Shown here: piece by piece, positions 54,942 to 62,403 of the stretch
Layout of the letters: the number at the start of each line of letters is the position of its first letter
How positions within the stretch are numbered: position 1 is the stretch's first letter
DNA from: Saccharicrinis aurantiacus
Lineage (GTDB): Bacteria; Bacteroidota; Bacteroidia; Bacteroidales; Marinilabiliaceae
Direction: 5' to 3'
DNA: 64,000 nucleotides
Assembly (NCBI RefSeq): GCF_001660705.2
Contig: NZ_LYBV02000027.1
Coordinates: 186,001 to 250,000 of the forward strand
Position numbers and translations under genes: made by a program
The notes under the pieces: model-generated
What the model was told of the DNA's origin: nothing
What the model saw: only the letters and a program-made list of their open reading frames with translations
Database searches by the model: none

Positions 54942-56306
54942 ATGGCAACAATTCAGTTACCACGTATGGAAAACAAAGGAATGTTCAAGCGTTCACAAGT
55001 GCGTCTTCTAGAGAACTTCCAATTGCATTATAATGCGCAACAAGATTATAGTCGTGATAAATTAAAAGGCGAACACCTACGGGTATTAAGTGCACTCGTC
55101 TATTATGCATACCTCACAATAAATGATAGTACAGCAACACTTTGTCAATTAGACCCCAAAAATGCACAAATGGATTCCCAGGAGTGGGTAAAGGTGAAAT
55201 TATCAAAGTATCTCGAAGCAAATAAAATTGAAAATAAAAGACACACAGATACCATAAAAAGGTATATGAATAGACTCGTTAGAGCAGGTGCAATTGTTAA
55301 GTCAGAAGAAGATTTTGAGGCCAAAAACAAGGTTAAAACACACAGAAACGAGGTGCTAATAAACCCTGATCTTTTGCTCATTTATGATGGTGCAGATGAT
55401 GAATATTCACCTTTCACTCCATTTTTTACCGAGACTGATTATCAGCAAGTTTGGAACAAAAAGACAACAAATTGCAGGGGTGTATCTAGTAAGGTACCTT
55501 TACTTGATTCTAATAAAAATGAAATAATGAATGTTGAAACTGTTGATAAGGGTGTCTCCCCTGCGGTCGACGGTAAACAATTAAATTACTCGAACAAAAC
55601 CAAACTCGATGCCACCCCTAAGCAAGCAGAAAATCAACACAATTCCAATAGCAGAAGAGGGAAAAATAGCGCAAAAGATGAAGAAATGCGCTCCGAAAAC
55701 CCAAAAGACCCGAACAAAGGGCTAGCTCGGGCGGCGGCGGTCGAAATTCCTGAAGATGTGCGCTACCAAGCAGCTCAGATTAAGAAAAGAGAGCAAAAAG
55801 AAGACCGTTTGAGAGAAGTAGCCGTTGATCTGTATTGCCTTATGGTTCAAATGTTATTCAAACATCACAACATCTACCAGGCAGAAGCTACTATGAGTAT
55901 CGAATACATTGCAAAAATGTACCTGGGAACTGCACAAAGTGAAGCAGAGCTTGCTGAGTTCGCCCGAATATTCAAATGGCGCATATCTAAAGCAGCTTCT
56001 TATTGGAATAGACATGGTTACGATACTTCAAATATTTACCCAATGAAGTACCTCAATGTGAGCAATAAAAAAGGGTTTGCAGCTACTAAAGCCTGGTATT
56101 ACAAAGATGTGTCAGATCGCAAACGCAAAGCGGCTATTCGTCAGGCTGACATACAAAAGCGTGAAGAACAACAAATAATAGATAAACTCATGGGTATTTA
56201 TGAAGATAGCAAGCAAAGTTTTGCTGTTTTCAACGACCACAAACACTGGTTAGGACAATACTATCCACACCTATTAAATGCCTATTTAACTCAGGTAATA
56301 GCTTAA
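54942..56306 (+). CDS. Replication-initiator-like protein of the phage
   Basis: 454 residues, preceded by a purine-rich AAAAGGAAAAGC ribosome site. The first 120 residues look like a winged helix (LKGEHLRVLSALVYYAYLTI, then NKRHTDTIKRYMNRLVRAGA), as in plasmid and phage initiator or primary replication proteins. A charged, low-complexity linker (about 190-270) with several Asn/Lys runs joins it to a helical C-terminal domain (about 285-450). No nuclease or helicase motif is obvious, so the function is inferred from the winged helix, length and position behind a large hairpin. Confidence 0.5.
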   Translation: MATIQLPRMENKGMFKRSQVRLLENFQLHYNAQQDYSRDKLKGEHLRVLSALVYYAYLTINDSTATLCQLDPKNAQMDSQEWVKVKLSKYLEANKIENKRHTDTIKRYMNRLVRAGAIVKSEEDFEAKNKVKTHRNEVLINPDLLLIYDGADDEYSPFTPFFTETDYQQVWNKKTTNCRGVSSKVPLLDSNKNEIMNVETVDKGVSPAVDGKQLNYSNKTKLDATPKQAENQHNSNSRRGKNSAKDEEMRSENPKDPNKGLARAAAVEIPEDVRYQAAQIKKREQKEDRLREVAVDLYCLMVQMLFKHHNIYQAEATMSIEYIAKMYLGTAQSEAELAEFARIFKWRISKAASYWNRHGYDTSNIYPMKYLNVSNKKGFAATKAWYYKDVSDRKRKAAIRQADIQKREEQQIIDKLMGIYEDSKQSFAVFNDHKHWLGQYYPHLLNAYLTQVIA

Positions 56307-56318
56307 AAATTAAGAATT

Positions 56319-56816
56319 ATGACAATGCAAAAAACAAAAAAGAGAGCTTTTGACAACAAAGATAGTCGTGTTAAACTGGTTGTATACGATAATATGAATC
56401 AGCAAAAATCCTTTTACTCATTTCTTAGGGATGATAGAAAAGGTTACGAATACACCATGAAAGCGATGACTGAGCGCATATTAGGGAAATATTATGGTAA
56501 TAAATTCCAAACCGCAATCTTCTATAATACCATCAGCGATACCGTAATTAAGCATATAAATACTAATGAAGTAGCGCAAAAAGTGAATAAAAGTAAGGTC
56601 AAGATGATTGTGTATGATAAAACCAATGCACGACAAGTATATTACAATCATGAATCAACGAATAAAATGAGTGTTGATTATCATCTAGGTGAAATGAGTT
56701 CCATGCTCTTTAATAAGTATGCCAATAGGTATAATGTTGCGATGTTATATGATATGGAAAAAGACCAGGAAATAATGCGCAGAACGCCATGGGGTATTGT
56801 CGAGAAAAAGGCATAA
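56319..56816 (+). CDS. Phage protein with internal duplication
   Basis: 165 residues. Two halves repeat. Residues about 18-80 contain VKLVVYDNMNQQKSFYS and KYYGNKFQTAIFYNTISD. Residues about 94-155 contain VKMIVYDKTNARQVYYN and NKYANRYNVAMLYDMEKD. Each half is a strand-rich alpha/beta unit of about 60 residues. I do not recognise the family. A small two-domain nucleic-acid-binding protein is one possibility. It starts 12 bases after the initiator-like gene. Confidence 0.55.
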   Translation: MTMQKTKKRAFDNKDSRVKLVVYDNMNQQKSFYSFLRDDRKGYEYTMKAMTERILGKYYGNKFQTAIFYNTISDTVIKHINTNEVAQKVNKSKVKMIVYDKTNARQVYYNHESTNKMSVDYHLGEMSSMLFNKYANRYNVAMLYDMEKDQEIMRRTPWGIVEKKA

Positions 56817-56931
56817 AAAAAGCGCATTCCCGACCAAAAGAATACGCCTTTCTAAGAATGAATTGAATCATTCAATGCAAAGCTCAAATGTAGTTAAATT
56901 CTTAGTAATAACCGTAGTAAATTTTAATTAA

Positions 56932-57324
56932 ATGGAAAAGAACATGGAAGAAGTATCGAAAGAACAAGAACAAAAAGACCTTATTTGGTTTGGTCAATCG
57001 CAAATCTTAGGCGAACTGATAAATGCTGATCCAATTAAGGCCGAATTGGAGCCGAATTATACACGTAAAACTGCACTAAATCTAGCATTATTGTTAAAGG
57101 AATATATCGACAAACAGACCCAAGAGCAGAATGATGTTCCTGGTATTAGTGAAGTATATGTTTCATCAGTTCAACTGTTAGGGAAAAAGGTGAATGCTGA
57201 TTACCAAAAAGCGATTAATAACCCTTATGAAACGATCAAGTATGTTTTTGGACAAGCAATAGCTTCAATTGCTGAGATTGATGCAGTCTTTGAAAAAAAA
57301 GAGAGTGAATTAACAGAAGCGTAA
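56932..57324 (+). CDS. Phage protein of unknown function
   Basis: 130 residues (an ATG at 56944 is an alternative start). It is acidic and helical (KDLIWFGQSQILGELINADP, ALNLALLLKEYIDKQTQ), with no known motif, signal peptide or membrane helix. It belongs to the early operon. A terminator-like hairpin follows at 57361. Confidence 0.55.
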   Translation: MEKNMEEVSKEQEQKDLIWFGQSQILGELINADPIKAELEPNYTRKTALNLALLLKEYIDKQTQEQNDVPGISEVYVSSVQLLGKKVNADYQKAINNPYETIKYVFGQAIASIAEIDAVFEKKESELTEA

Positions 57325-57360
57325 TTAGTCAGTCAATCAAGCAATCACCCGCACGCCAAT

Positions 57361-57385
57361 GAGGGGTTAATCCCCCTCTTTTTTT
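57361..57385 (+). terminator. Hairpin with T tract inside the early operon
   Basis: GAGGGG-TTAAT-CCCCCTC followed by eight T. It may reduce expression of the genes downstream. Confidence 0.6.
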
Positions 57386-57408
57386 ATCAATTTATAACAT
57401 TAATAAAG

Positions 57409-57648
57409 ATGAATCAACAACAAACGCAACAATTGTGCCTAATGGCCGAAAAAAGTGGACTATTCAATGATATTGAGACATATAAAGCACTTGTTGAACT
57501 CTCAGTTGAACAAGCTAAAGTTATTAATCCTCTAGCACCTAACATTGAACAAGTATTACAGTTCAATGCAGCTATGAGAACTGCAGAGTTATCCGAAGAG
57601 TTATTGCTGCTTGGTGATGATGAAGATGAAGAGCAGCCAGAAGAGTAA
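57409..57648 (+). CDS. Small acidic phage protein
   Basis: 79 residues ending in an acidic tail (GDDEDEEQPEE). The body is helical (QTQQLCLMAEKSGLFNDIET). No family recognised. Acidic tails of this type occur in DNA-mimic or ssDNA-binding-like proteins, but there is no direct evidence here. Its stop overlaps the region just before the next gene. Confidence 0.5.
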   Translation: MNQQQTQQLCLMAEKSGLFNDIETYKALVELSVEQAKVINPLAPNIEQVLQFNAAMRTAELSEELLLLGDDEDEEQPEE

Positions 57649-57654
57649 TGCTTT

Positions 57655-57972
57655 ATGATATCCAGGATAAGGCCATTTTTAAGCAAGAAAGAGGAAAATA
57701 ATGAGCTACAAGAGGGTTTTTATACTGACGTTGGGATTTCTTCCAAACGTATTAAATCAATTATTCTTGGTCGGTGTGGTGCAACGTTAAAAGAAATAAT
57801 CAACGTTGCACGGTATTTCAACATTCCATCATCTATGCTTATAGTTAGGGCCAATAAGTACCCAACAATAACCAAGCAATGTGGGCATTGCTTGGCTGAT
57901 TACATACCAGGCAATGCACGTGCAATATATTGTAGCGATGCATGTAGAAACAAAGCTCATAGAGCTAAATAA
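57655..57972 (+). CDS. HTH plus zinc-ribbon protein
   Basis: 105 residues. The N-terminal half is an XRE-like helix-turn-helix (GFYTDVGISSKRIKSIILGR, ATLKEIINVARYFNIPSS). The C-terminal 30 residues form a four-cysteine zinc finger, C76-x2-C79 and C93-x3-C97, within CGHCLADYIPGNARAIYCSD and then ACRNKAHR. The combination suggests a DNA-binding regulator. A short competing frame starts at 57648 but is only 17 codons. The fourth gene of a tightly packed early operon. Confidence 0.65.
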   Translation: MISRIRPFLSKKEENNELQEGFYTDVGISSKRIKSIILGRCGATLKEIINVARYFNIPSSMLIVRANKYPTITKQCGHCLADYIPGNARAIYCSDACRNKAHRAK

Positions 57973-57982
57973 ATAGGAAGTC

Positions 57983-58183
57983 ATGAATCAGAAACCAATA
58001 AAAGCAGGTCAAACATATCATTCAATGTACCTAGATGGTACAGTAGCAGATACATTCTATGTGAATAGTATCAAATCCGAGATAGCGCATTTGTGCTCAA
58101 CGAATACGGGTAAGGAAGTTAAGGTTGGGCTTTCAAAAATGAATTTGGATATGCAACACGGACAATTGCAGTTAAAGCAATAA
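57983..58183 (+). CDS. Small phage protein
   Basis: 66 residues (MNQKPIKAGQTYHSMYLDGT, then VGLSKMNLDMQHGQLQLKQ). Predicted to be beta-rich, with no recognised family. It sits in the early operon with 10 bases before it and 2 bases after, so translation is probably coupled. Confidence 0.5.
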   Translation: MNQKPIKAGQTYHSMYLDGTVADTFYVNSIKSEIAHLCSTNTGKEVKVGLSKMNLDMQHGQLQLKQ

Positions 58184-58185
58184 TT

Positions 58186-58617
58186 ATGAAAGAATCAACA
58201 TACGAAGTATTGAAAGAATCATTAGTGGCACAAGCTATTGAATTAAAGCAAGACCAATACGAAACGTTCATCAACGGCTTCTTTTTATCATTCTCAGACA
58301 AGAAAAGTGTTCGTGATTTGTGTGGTTCTGCCATTCTAAATTGTACTGATGATTACATTGGTTTTGCTATGGATATGGGCAAAAAGGCAAGCGAACTTAA
58401 AGAACTTTTACAGTTTATAAATAAAGAAGAATACTTAAGGGAATTAGCCCCTGAATTCAAAGAAATGGTAAAGTGCTTAGCCATAATAGTTAGAGGAACT
58501 ACAAAGCCAATTCAGAAGTGTTTAGATGCCAATAGACACATGAGTGATGAAGTATTTGAGAAGTTTGCAAGAGTTGCATACCCTTACAAGTTTAAGCGCA
58601 TAAATCATGATAGTTAA
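58186..58617 (+). CDS. Phage protein of unknown function
   Basis: 143 residues, helical, without signal or membrane segment (EVLKESLVAQAIELKQDQYE, VRDLCGSAILNCTDDYIGFA, then an MVKCLAIIVRGTTK segment). I do not recognise it. Its last 11 bases overlap a 34-residue membrane microprotein gene, which suggests coupling. Confidence 0.5.
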   Translation: MKESTYEVLKESLVAQAIELKQDQYETFINGFFLSFSDKKSVRDLCGSAILNCTDDYIGFAMDMGKKASELKELLQFINKEEYLRELAPEFKEMVKCLAIIVRGTTKPIQKCLDANRHMSDEVFEKFARVAYPYKFKRINHDS

Positions 58618-58711
58618 AATCTTTATGTATTGCGCAATATTTTGGATTTGCGCATTTCTTCTAAAGTTTGGGATTGAGTTATATACTAAGTATTGCAATA
58701 AAGATAATTAG
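58607..58711 (+). CDS. 34-residue membrane microprotein
   Basis: Frame MIVKIFMYCAIFWICAFLLK followed by FGIELYTKYCNKDN. One hydrophobic helix (about 3-20) is followed by a charged tail. It overlaps the end of the preceding gene by 11 bases, as in coupled phage genes, and is the last gene before the terminator. It could be a holin-like or capsid-membrane peptide, but its reality rests only on overlap and composition. Confidence 0.4.
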   Translation: MIVKIFMYCAIFWICAFLLKFGIELYTKYCNKDN

Positions 58712-58761
58712 GGTGTCAAAAAATGCTTACCAGGGCACAGATAAATTAAAAGTTGACGCAC

Positions 58762-58797
58762 AAAAAAGGAGTATCTCACCAGGGATACTCCTTTTTT
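58762..58797. terminator. Strong bidirectional terminator
   Basis: Perfect 14-bp stem AAAAAAGGAGTATC/GATACTCCTTTTTT. It separates the early operon from the convergent HTH gene. Confidence 0.9.
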
Positions 58798-58810
58798 GTT
58801 TCATCTCATT

Positions 58811-59035
58811 TCAACGAATCAATCGCTTTATGGGTACATCTTCTCTGGGAACACCATACTGGAGATAAAGAGCTGCAATCTCTTTAGGAAATAACTTTTG
58901 TCTTCTACCGGTTATCATCCCTGCATCCTTTAAATAATTAGCTAATGTTCTACCTGATATGTCAAATTCTTTCGCCATATCAGCTTTTGTTTTACCTTTT
59001 GTTCGTAAGGTTTCTTTATTTATACTTTTCTTCAT
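58811..59035 (-). CDS. Second HTH regulator, facing the structural operon
   Basis: 74 residues from the ATG at 59035. A longer frame from 59110 would add a hydrophobic stretch unlike the rest and run into the phased boxes. The body (KGKTKADMAKEFDISGRTLA, NYLKDAGMITGRRQKLFPKE) is a helix-turn-helix. It is encoded opposite to the structural genes, across a region holding six phased AACTG boxes, so it is the likely regulator of the late operon. Confidence 0.6.
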   Translation of the reverse strand: MKKSINKETLRTKGKTKADMAKEFDISGRTLANYLKDAGMITGRRQKLFPKEIAALYLQYGVPREDVPIKRLIR

Positions 59036-59136
59036 TGCACAAATTCCAAATAAGTGCAACCAATCAATCACCAGGACAAATATACCAATTATATATCTTT
59101 TGTAAAACATGTCATCAATTGATAATGAATAGTGTT

Positions 59137-59232
59137 AACTGATAATAACTGCCAATAACTGAAGCAGACTGCGCATAACACCTACTTTATGTAAAATCAG
59201 GAAGGAAACTGCACGTAACTGAAAGTGATATT
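59137..59232 (+). promoter_or_regulatory. 10-bp-phased AACTG boxes upstream of the structural operon
   Basis: A/GACTG starts at 59137, 59147, 59157, 59167, 59207 and 59217: four consecutive decamers, a 40-base step, then two more in the same 10-bp phase. The last continues AACTGAAAGTGATATT, as upstream of the early operon. Confidence 0.65.
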
Positions 59233-59255
59233 TCAAGGGGTAGCACCTTTGTTTC

Positions 59256-59741
59256 ATGCAAAAATTATTAATCACATCATTAGCAGTTGCAGGGGGAGGT
59301 TATCTAGCTTATTTGGCTTTTAAGGATAAGTTTTCGGCAGCTACTAAAACCTTCATCAAGGAGAACTTTGCGCTACGAGTTTCGGGCTTTAGAGTTCATA
59401 AGCTTGACTTTAAGGGTGTGGATGTACGTGTAACACTCGACCTAATCAATCTTTCATCATTAACAGCCAAAGCTGAAAATATAAAGGCAGAGGTTTACTA
59501 TCTGAAAAACGTTAGTCCATCACCATTGGCCACGTCAAGTATTAGTAAACCGTTTACCATTGCACCAAAAGACACCACAAGAATACCTGATTTGCGCATA
59601 GTCGCACCTTATCAGAATATACTCTATAACCTTAGTATGATTACAGATGCTAATGCTAGGTTTAGAGTCGTCGTTACTGCTACCGTTAACGGTCAGCCAT
59701 TTTCAATCACCAAAGACTTTTCACGCTATGAATCCAATTAA
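59256..59741 (+). CDS. Membrane-anchored LEA14/WHy-like protein
   Basis: 161 residues. The N-terminus (ITSLAVAGGGYLAYLAF) is a single membrane helix or uncleaved signal. The rest resembles the LEA14/WHy beta-sandwich: FRVHKLDFKGVDVRVTLDLIN, NIKAEVYYLKNVSPSPLA, and a final VVTATVNGQPFSITKDF. Such domains occur in desiccation proteins and some phage structural proteins. It starts the structural operon. Its end overlaps the protease-like gene by 14 bases. Confidence 0.55.
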   Translation: MQKLLITSLAVAGGGYLAYLAFKDKFSAATKTFIKENFALRVSGFRVHKLDFKGVDVRVTLDLINLSSLTAKAENIKAEVYYLKNVSPSPLATSSISKPFTIAPKDTTRIPDLRIVAPYQNILYNLSMITDANARFRVVVTATVNGQPFSITKDFSRYESN

Positions 59742-61131
59742 GTACTTAAACGGCTTGGGAGTAGTAGCAAGCAATAAAAGAACCCTGAAGGATGGAACCA
59801 GATACAACAAGTATTTTGCACCTCCCAAAAGGCAAGATAAATACCTGACTTATGCAGGGAACACGAACGATACTATTGAGTTCATGTCCGAAATCATTAA
59901 GTCTACCTTGGCTGATACAAGAGCCATAGCCCCAGTGTTGAGAGGGCGAGATACTCGCTCGACTCTATCCAACATATTTTCCTTTGTATTTGACCATATT
60001 CAGTATAAACCTGACGACCCTCAAAATGAGGAATTGCGCAGACCAGTACGAGCATGGGGAGATAGAATCTCAGGTGTGGATTGCGATTGTTATTCAATAC
60101 TCATTGGTTCTATTCTCAGCAATTTAAACATTCCTTTTGCACTACGCATGGTTAAAATTGGCGGTAAACCTTACTACCAACATGTGTATGTAGTCGTTCC
60201 AAAAAACGGCAAAAGAAATGCCTTGTCAAGTGCAGCCAATTATTTCACGGTTGACCCAGTGCTTGACACATTCAATGAGGAACATCCATTCACTGGTAAA
60301 TACGATTTATTTATGCAACCAATTAAATACCTCAATGGTGTTCCTTCTGTATCCTTGAGTGGATTACAGGGGAATACCAACGAAGAAATTTTCTATTCAG
60401 AAGATGCAGCGCAAACACCTCAATCAAACGTAATATTTTTCGATGGAGTCAATTATTACGATCGAGCTGATGATGAAGACATTGAGCACCTTATTGGTCT
60501 TCAGGGGCTAGATGGATTAGGGTTCCTCAGAAAGATATGGGGAGCGGTTAAAACCGCAGGTAAATTCATTAAGAAGATAGGTGGGAAAGCACTTAAAAAA
60601 GTCACCCATAAGAAGAATGGTAGTAAGCGAGGAGTCTTTAAGCTACTATCTAAAAAAAGAACGCCTAGTGCTGCAATGCAGCCGATGGCATCCAAAGGAT
60701 TAACGCCCATTAATGTAAGCGCTCCGAGTAGTCTTACACCAATTGGTACTCGTGGGGGAAATACCCAAGTAACTCCTAAAGATATGGTTGATATAGCCAG
60801 TTCTATGGACAAAAGTATGGGTGTGGATTCTATTCTTAATCTAACACGTTCATTACTTCCTGATAATACGATGGTTTCTAAATTGATTGATGCCAAAGCA
60901 GAAGCTTCAATTGCAAAAAGCCAAGGCATCAATCCTCTAGAAGCTCGTGTTCAGTCAGCAGATATAGCAAAGGCACAAACTGCCGAAGCTAAAGTTGATA
61001 TGATGAAAACGATTTATGATATGAATCAAAATAAGTCGGGTTTTAGCATGAATCCCAATATGATAATGATGGGAATTATGGGAATCGGTTTGGTAGCGAC
61101 GATTGTATTAACCCGACCAAAAACAGCATAG
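59728..61131 (+). CDS. Transglutaminase-fold cysteine hydrolase fused to a basic region, candidate maturation protease
   Basis: 467 residues from the ATG at 59728, which overlaps the previous gene. Residues about 80-190 carry a transglutaminase-like triad: cysteines C119 and C121 in GVDCDCYS, H152 in YYQHVYVVV, D176 in FTVDPV. The enzyme could be a protease, an amidase, or a cell-wall hydrolase. NPIKYLNG occurs at residues 2-9, and a near-copy QPIKYLNG recurs after the catalytic domain. After LDGLG (261-265) comes a lysine-rich amphipathic stretch (KTAGKFIKKIGGKALKKVTH). A C-terminal membrane helix (about 440-460, MIMMGIMGIGLVATIVL) ends the protein. The motif LNGLG at 7-11 and LDGLG both resemble adenovirus protease sites. 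The enzyme class is likely, the role inferred. Confidence 0.55.
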   Translation: MNPIKYLNGLGVVASNKRTLKDGTRYNKYFAPPKRQDKYLTYAGNTNDTIEFMSEIIKSTLADTRAIAPVLRGRDTRSTLSNIFSFVFDHIQYKPDDPQNEELRRPVRAWGDRISGVDCDCYSILIGSILSNLNIPFALRMVKIGGKPYYQHVYVVVPKNGKRNALSSAANYFTVDPVLDTFNEEHPFTGKYDLFMQPIKYLNGVPSVSLSGLQGNTNEEIFYSEDAAQTPQSNVIFFDGVNYYDRADDEDIEHLIGLQGLDGLGFLRKIWGAVKTAGKFIKKIGGKALKKVTHKKNGSKRGVFKLLSKKRTPSAAMQPMASKGLTPINVSAPSSLTPIGTRGGNTQVTPKDMVDIASSMDKSMGVDSILNLTRSLLPDNTMVSKLIDAKAEASIAKSQGINPLEARVQSADIAKAQTAEAKVDMMKTIYDMNQNKSGFSMNPNMIMMGIMGIGLVATIVLTRPKTA

Positions 61132-61136
61132 CCAAT

Positions 61137-61769
61137 ATGAATACTACTGTCTACTATGCACCCGATGCCGTTGGTTCACCTGCTTCTGTTTTCACCGATG
61201 GTGATTATTGGTACGAGCGAGTACATCAATTAGGTTCATTGGGTGCATTAGATGGTTGGCTAAAACGTATTGGGAAACGCATAAAAAAGGGCATAAAAAA
61301 GGTTGGGAAAGGCATTAAGAAAGTAGCTAAAAAAAGCTTCAAGATACTTAAAAAGGTATCGAAAGTAGCAGGTAAAGTTATCCGCAAAGCCTTACCAATT
61401 GTCAATACGGCCTTAACATTTATTCCTGGTGTTGGATGGGCAGCAAAAGCCGCTCTAACAGCTGTTGAAATTGGATTAAACGCTTATGACAAAGCCAAGG
61501 CAAGAAAGAAAGCCAAACGTGTAAAAGCAATGGTCAAAAAGATGAATGCCAAGACTACAAGACTAGCAAAGAAAGCTAAGCCTGTCAGTCGAGTTAATAA
61601 AGCTCCAATGACTCAAAATAAAAAGGTTTCAGTCACACCTGTAAGCCTACCACCACCGCAGTACTCTGCATTGGATTTTATGAAGATAAATGCTGTGGTA
61701 AATCGGGACAAAGTAGGTGTAGATGATGTGATTGCAATCGTGAATAAACAATTGAAATACAACTATTAA
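61137..61769 (+). CDS. Polycationic amphipathic phage protein
   Basis: 210 residues. Residues 41-85 are extremely lysine-rich with a helical periodicity (WLKRIGKRIKKGIKKVGKGI, then KKVAKKSFKILKKVSKVAGK). A hydrophobic glycine-rich segment (about 86-115, ALTFIPGVGWAAKAALTAV) and another basic stretch (115-150) follow. It resembles a DNA-condensing or membrane-active minor capsid protein, comparable in character to adenovirus pX/mu or pVI. A short N-terminal part (residues 1-40, ending LGSLGALDG) precedes the basic region and may be a propeptide. It starts 5 bases after the previous gene. Confidence 0.5.
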   Translation: MNTTVYYAPDAVGSPASVFTDGDYWYERVHQLGSLGALDGWLKRIGKRIKKGIKKVGKGIKKVAKKSFKILKKVSKVAGKVIRKALPIVNTALTFIPGVGWAAKAALTAVEIGLNAYDKAKARKKAKRVKAMVKKMNAKTTRLAKKAKPVSRVNKAPMTQNKKVSVTPVSLPPPQYSALDFMKINAVVNRDKVGVDDVIAIVNKQLKYNY

Positions 61770-61803
61770 AGTTTAACTGGCAATAGCCGAAATAAGAATA
61801 ATA

Positions 61804-62313
61804 ATGAAAACAGAAATGAATCAAATTGGAGCCGTTGCTGGTGGAGCATTCGCAGGTGGCGTAGCTATGAAATTGACAAAAAAGTCTGATGGTACATCTA
61901 ACCCAATCGGGTCAGTAGGAGCAACAGCATTGGGTATCTATTTAGCTACCAAAATGAAATCACCAGTACTTAAAAATATTGGTTTAGGTATGGCTGCAGT
62001 TGGTGTGGTTGGTATCGTCGGAAATGTAGCGCAAAAAGTTCCTGCAATCCAGAAATATGCACCTACCATTAATGGCTTAGGCGACTTGTACGAGGATGAA
62101 GATGGAAACATCATTGATATGGGTGGTGACATGAATGGTATCAACGGACCTCAATTAGTAACGGACGATGCAGGTAACACTTATATGGTGGATGGCCTAG
62201 CAGGTGACGAATTGGATGACTTAACTGGTCTAGCAGGTGATGATGAATTCTACGAAGATGAATTCGAGGACGACCTTGATGGAGTTGGAGACGAATTAGA
62301 CGAATTAACCTAA
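61804..62313 (+). CDS. Phage membrane protein with acidic tail
   Basis: 169 residues. The first 80 residues contain two or three hydrophobic, glycine-rich segments (IGAVAGGAFAGGVAM, VGATALGIYLATKM, GLGMAAVGVVGIVGNVA). From INGLG at 89-93 the protein becomes strongly acidic (LYEDEDGNIIDMGGDMNG, then DELDDLTGLAGDDEFYEDEF and DDLDGVGDELDELT), with a repeated GLAGD. Cleavage at INGLG would separate a membrane part from an acidic part. Its charge is opposite to that of the neighbouring polycationic protein. Confidence 0.5.
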   Translation: MKTEMNQIGAVAGGAFAGGVAMKLTKKSDGTSNPIGSVGATALGIYLATKMKSPVLKNIGLGMAAVGVVGIVGNVAQKVPAIQKYAPTINGLGDLYEDEDGNIIDMGGDMNGINGPQLVTDDAGNTYMVDGLAGDELDDLTGLAGDDEFYEDEFEDDLDGVGDELDELT

Positions 62314-62346
62314 TCGCAGTCTCAAAAATCAATCGAATAAACAGTA

Positions 62347-62368
62347 CCACCGCTAGAACAAGCGGTGG
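62347..62368 (+). terminator. Hairpin before the coat candidate gene
   Basis: CCACCGCT-AGAACA-AGCGGTGG with a short T run. Probably an attenuator or processing site within the operon. Confidence 0.5.
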
Positions 62369-62403
62369 GTTTAAAATCAAATAAATATAAAAAGTACAGT
62401 AAA

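Noticed and set aside
54942-56306. Microvirus (Gokushovirinae/Alpavirinae) prophage
   Set aside because: No VP1-like major capsid, no VP2 pilot and no VP4 replication nuclease motifs could be seen. The gene set and sizes differ.
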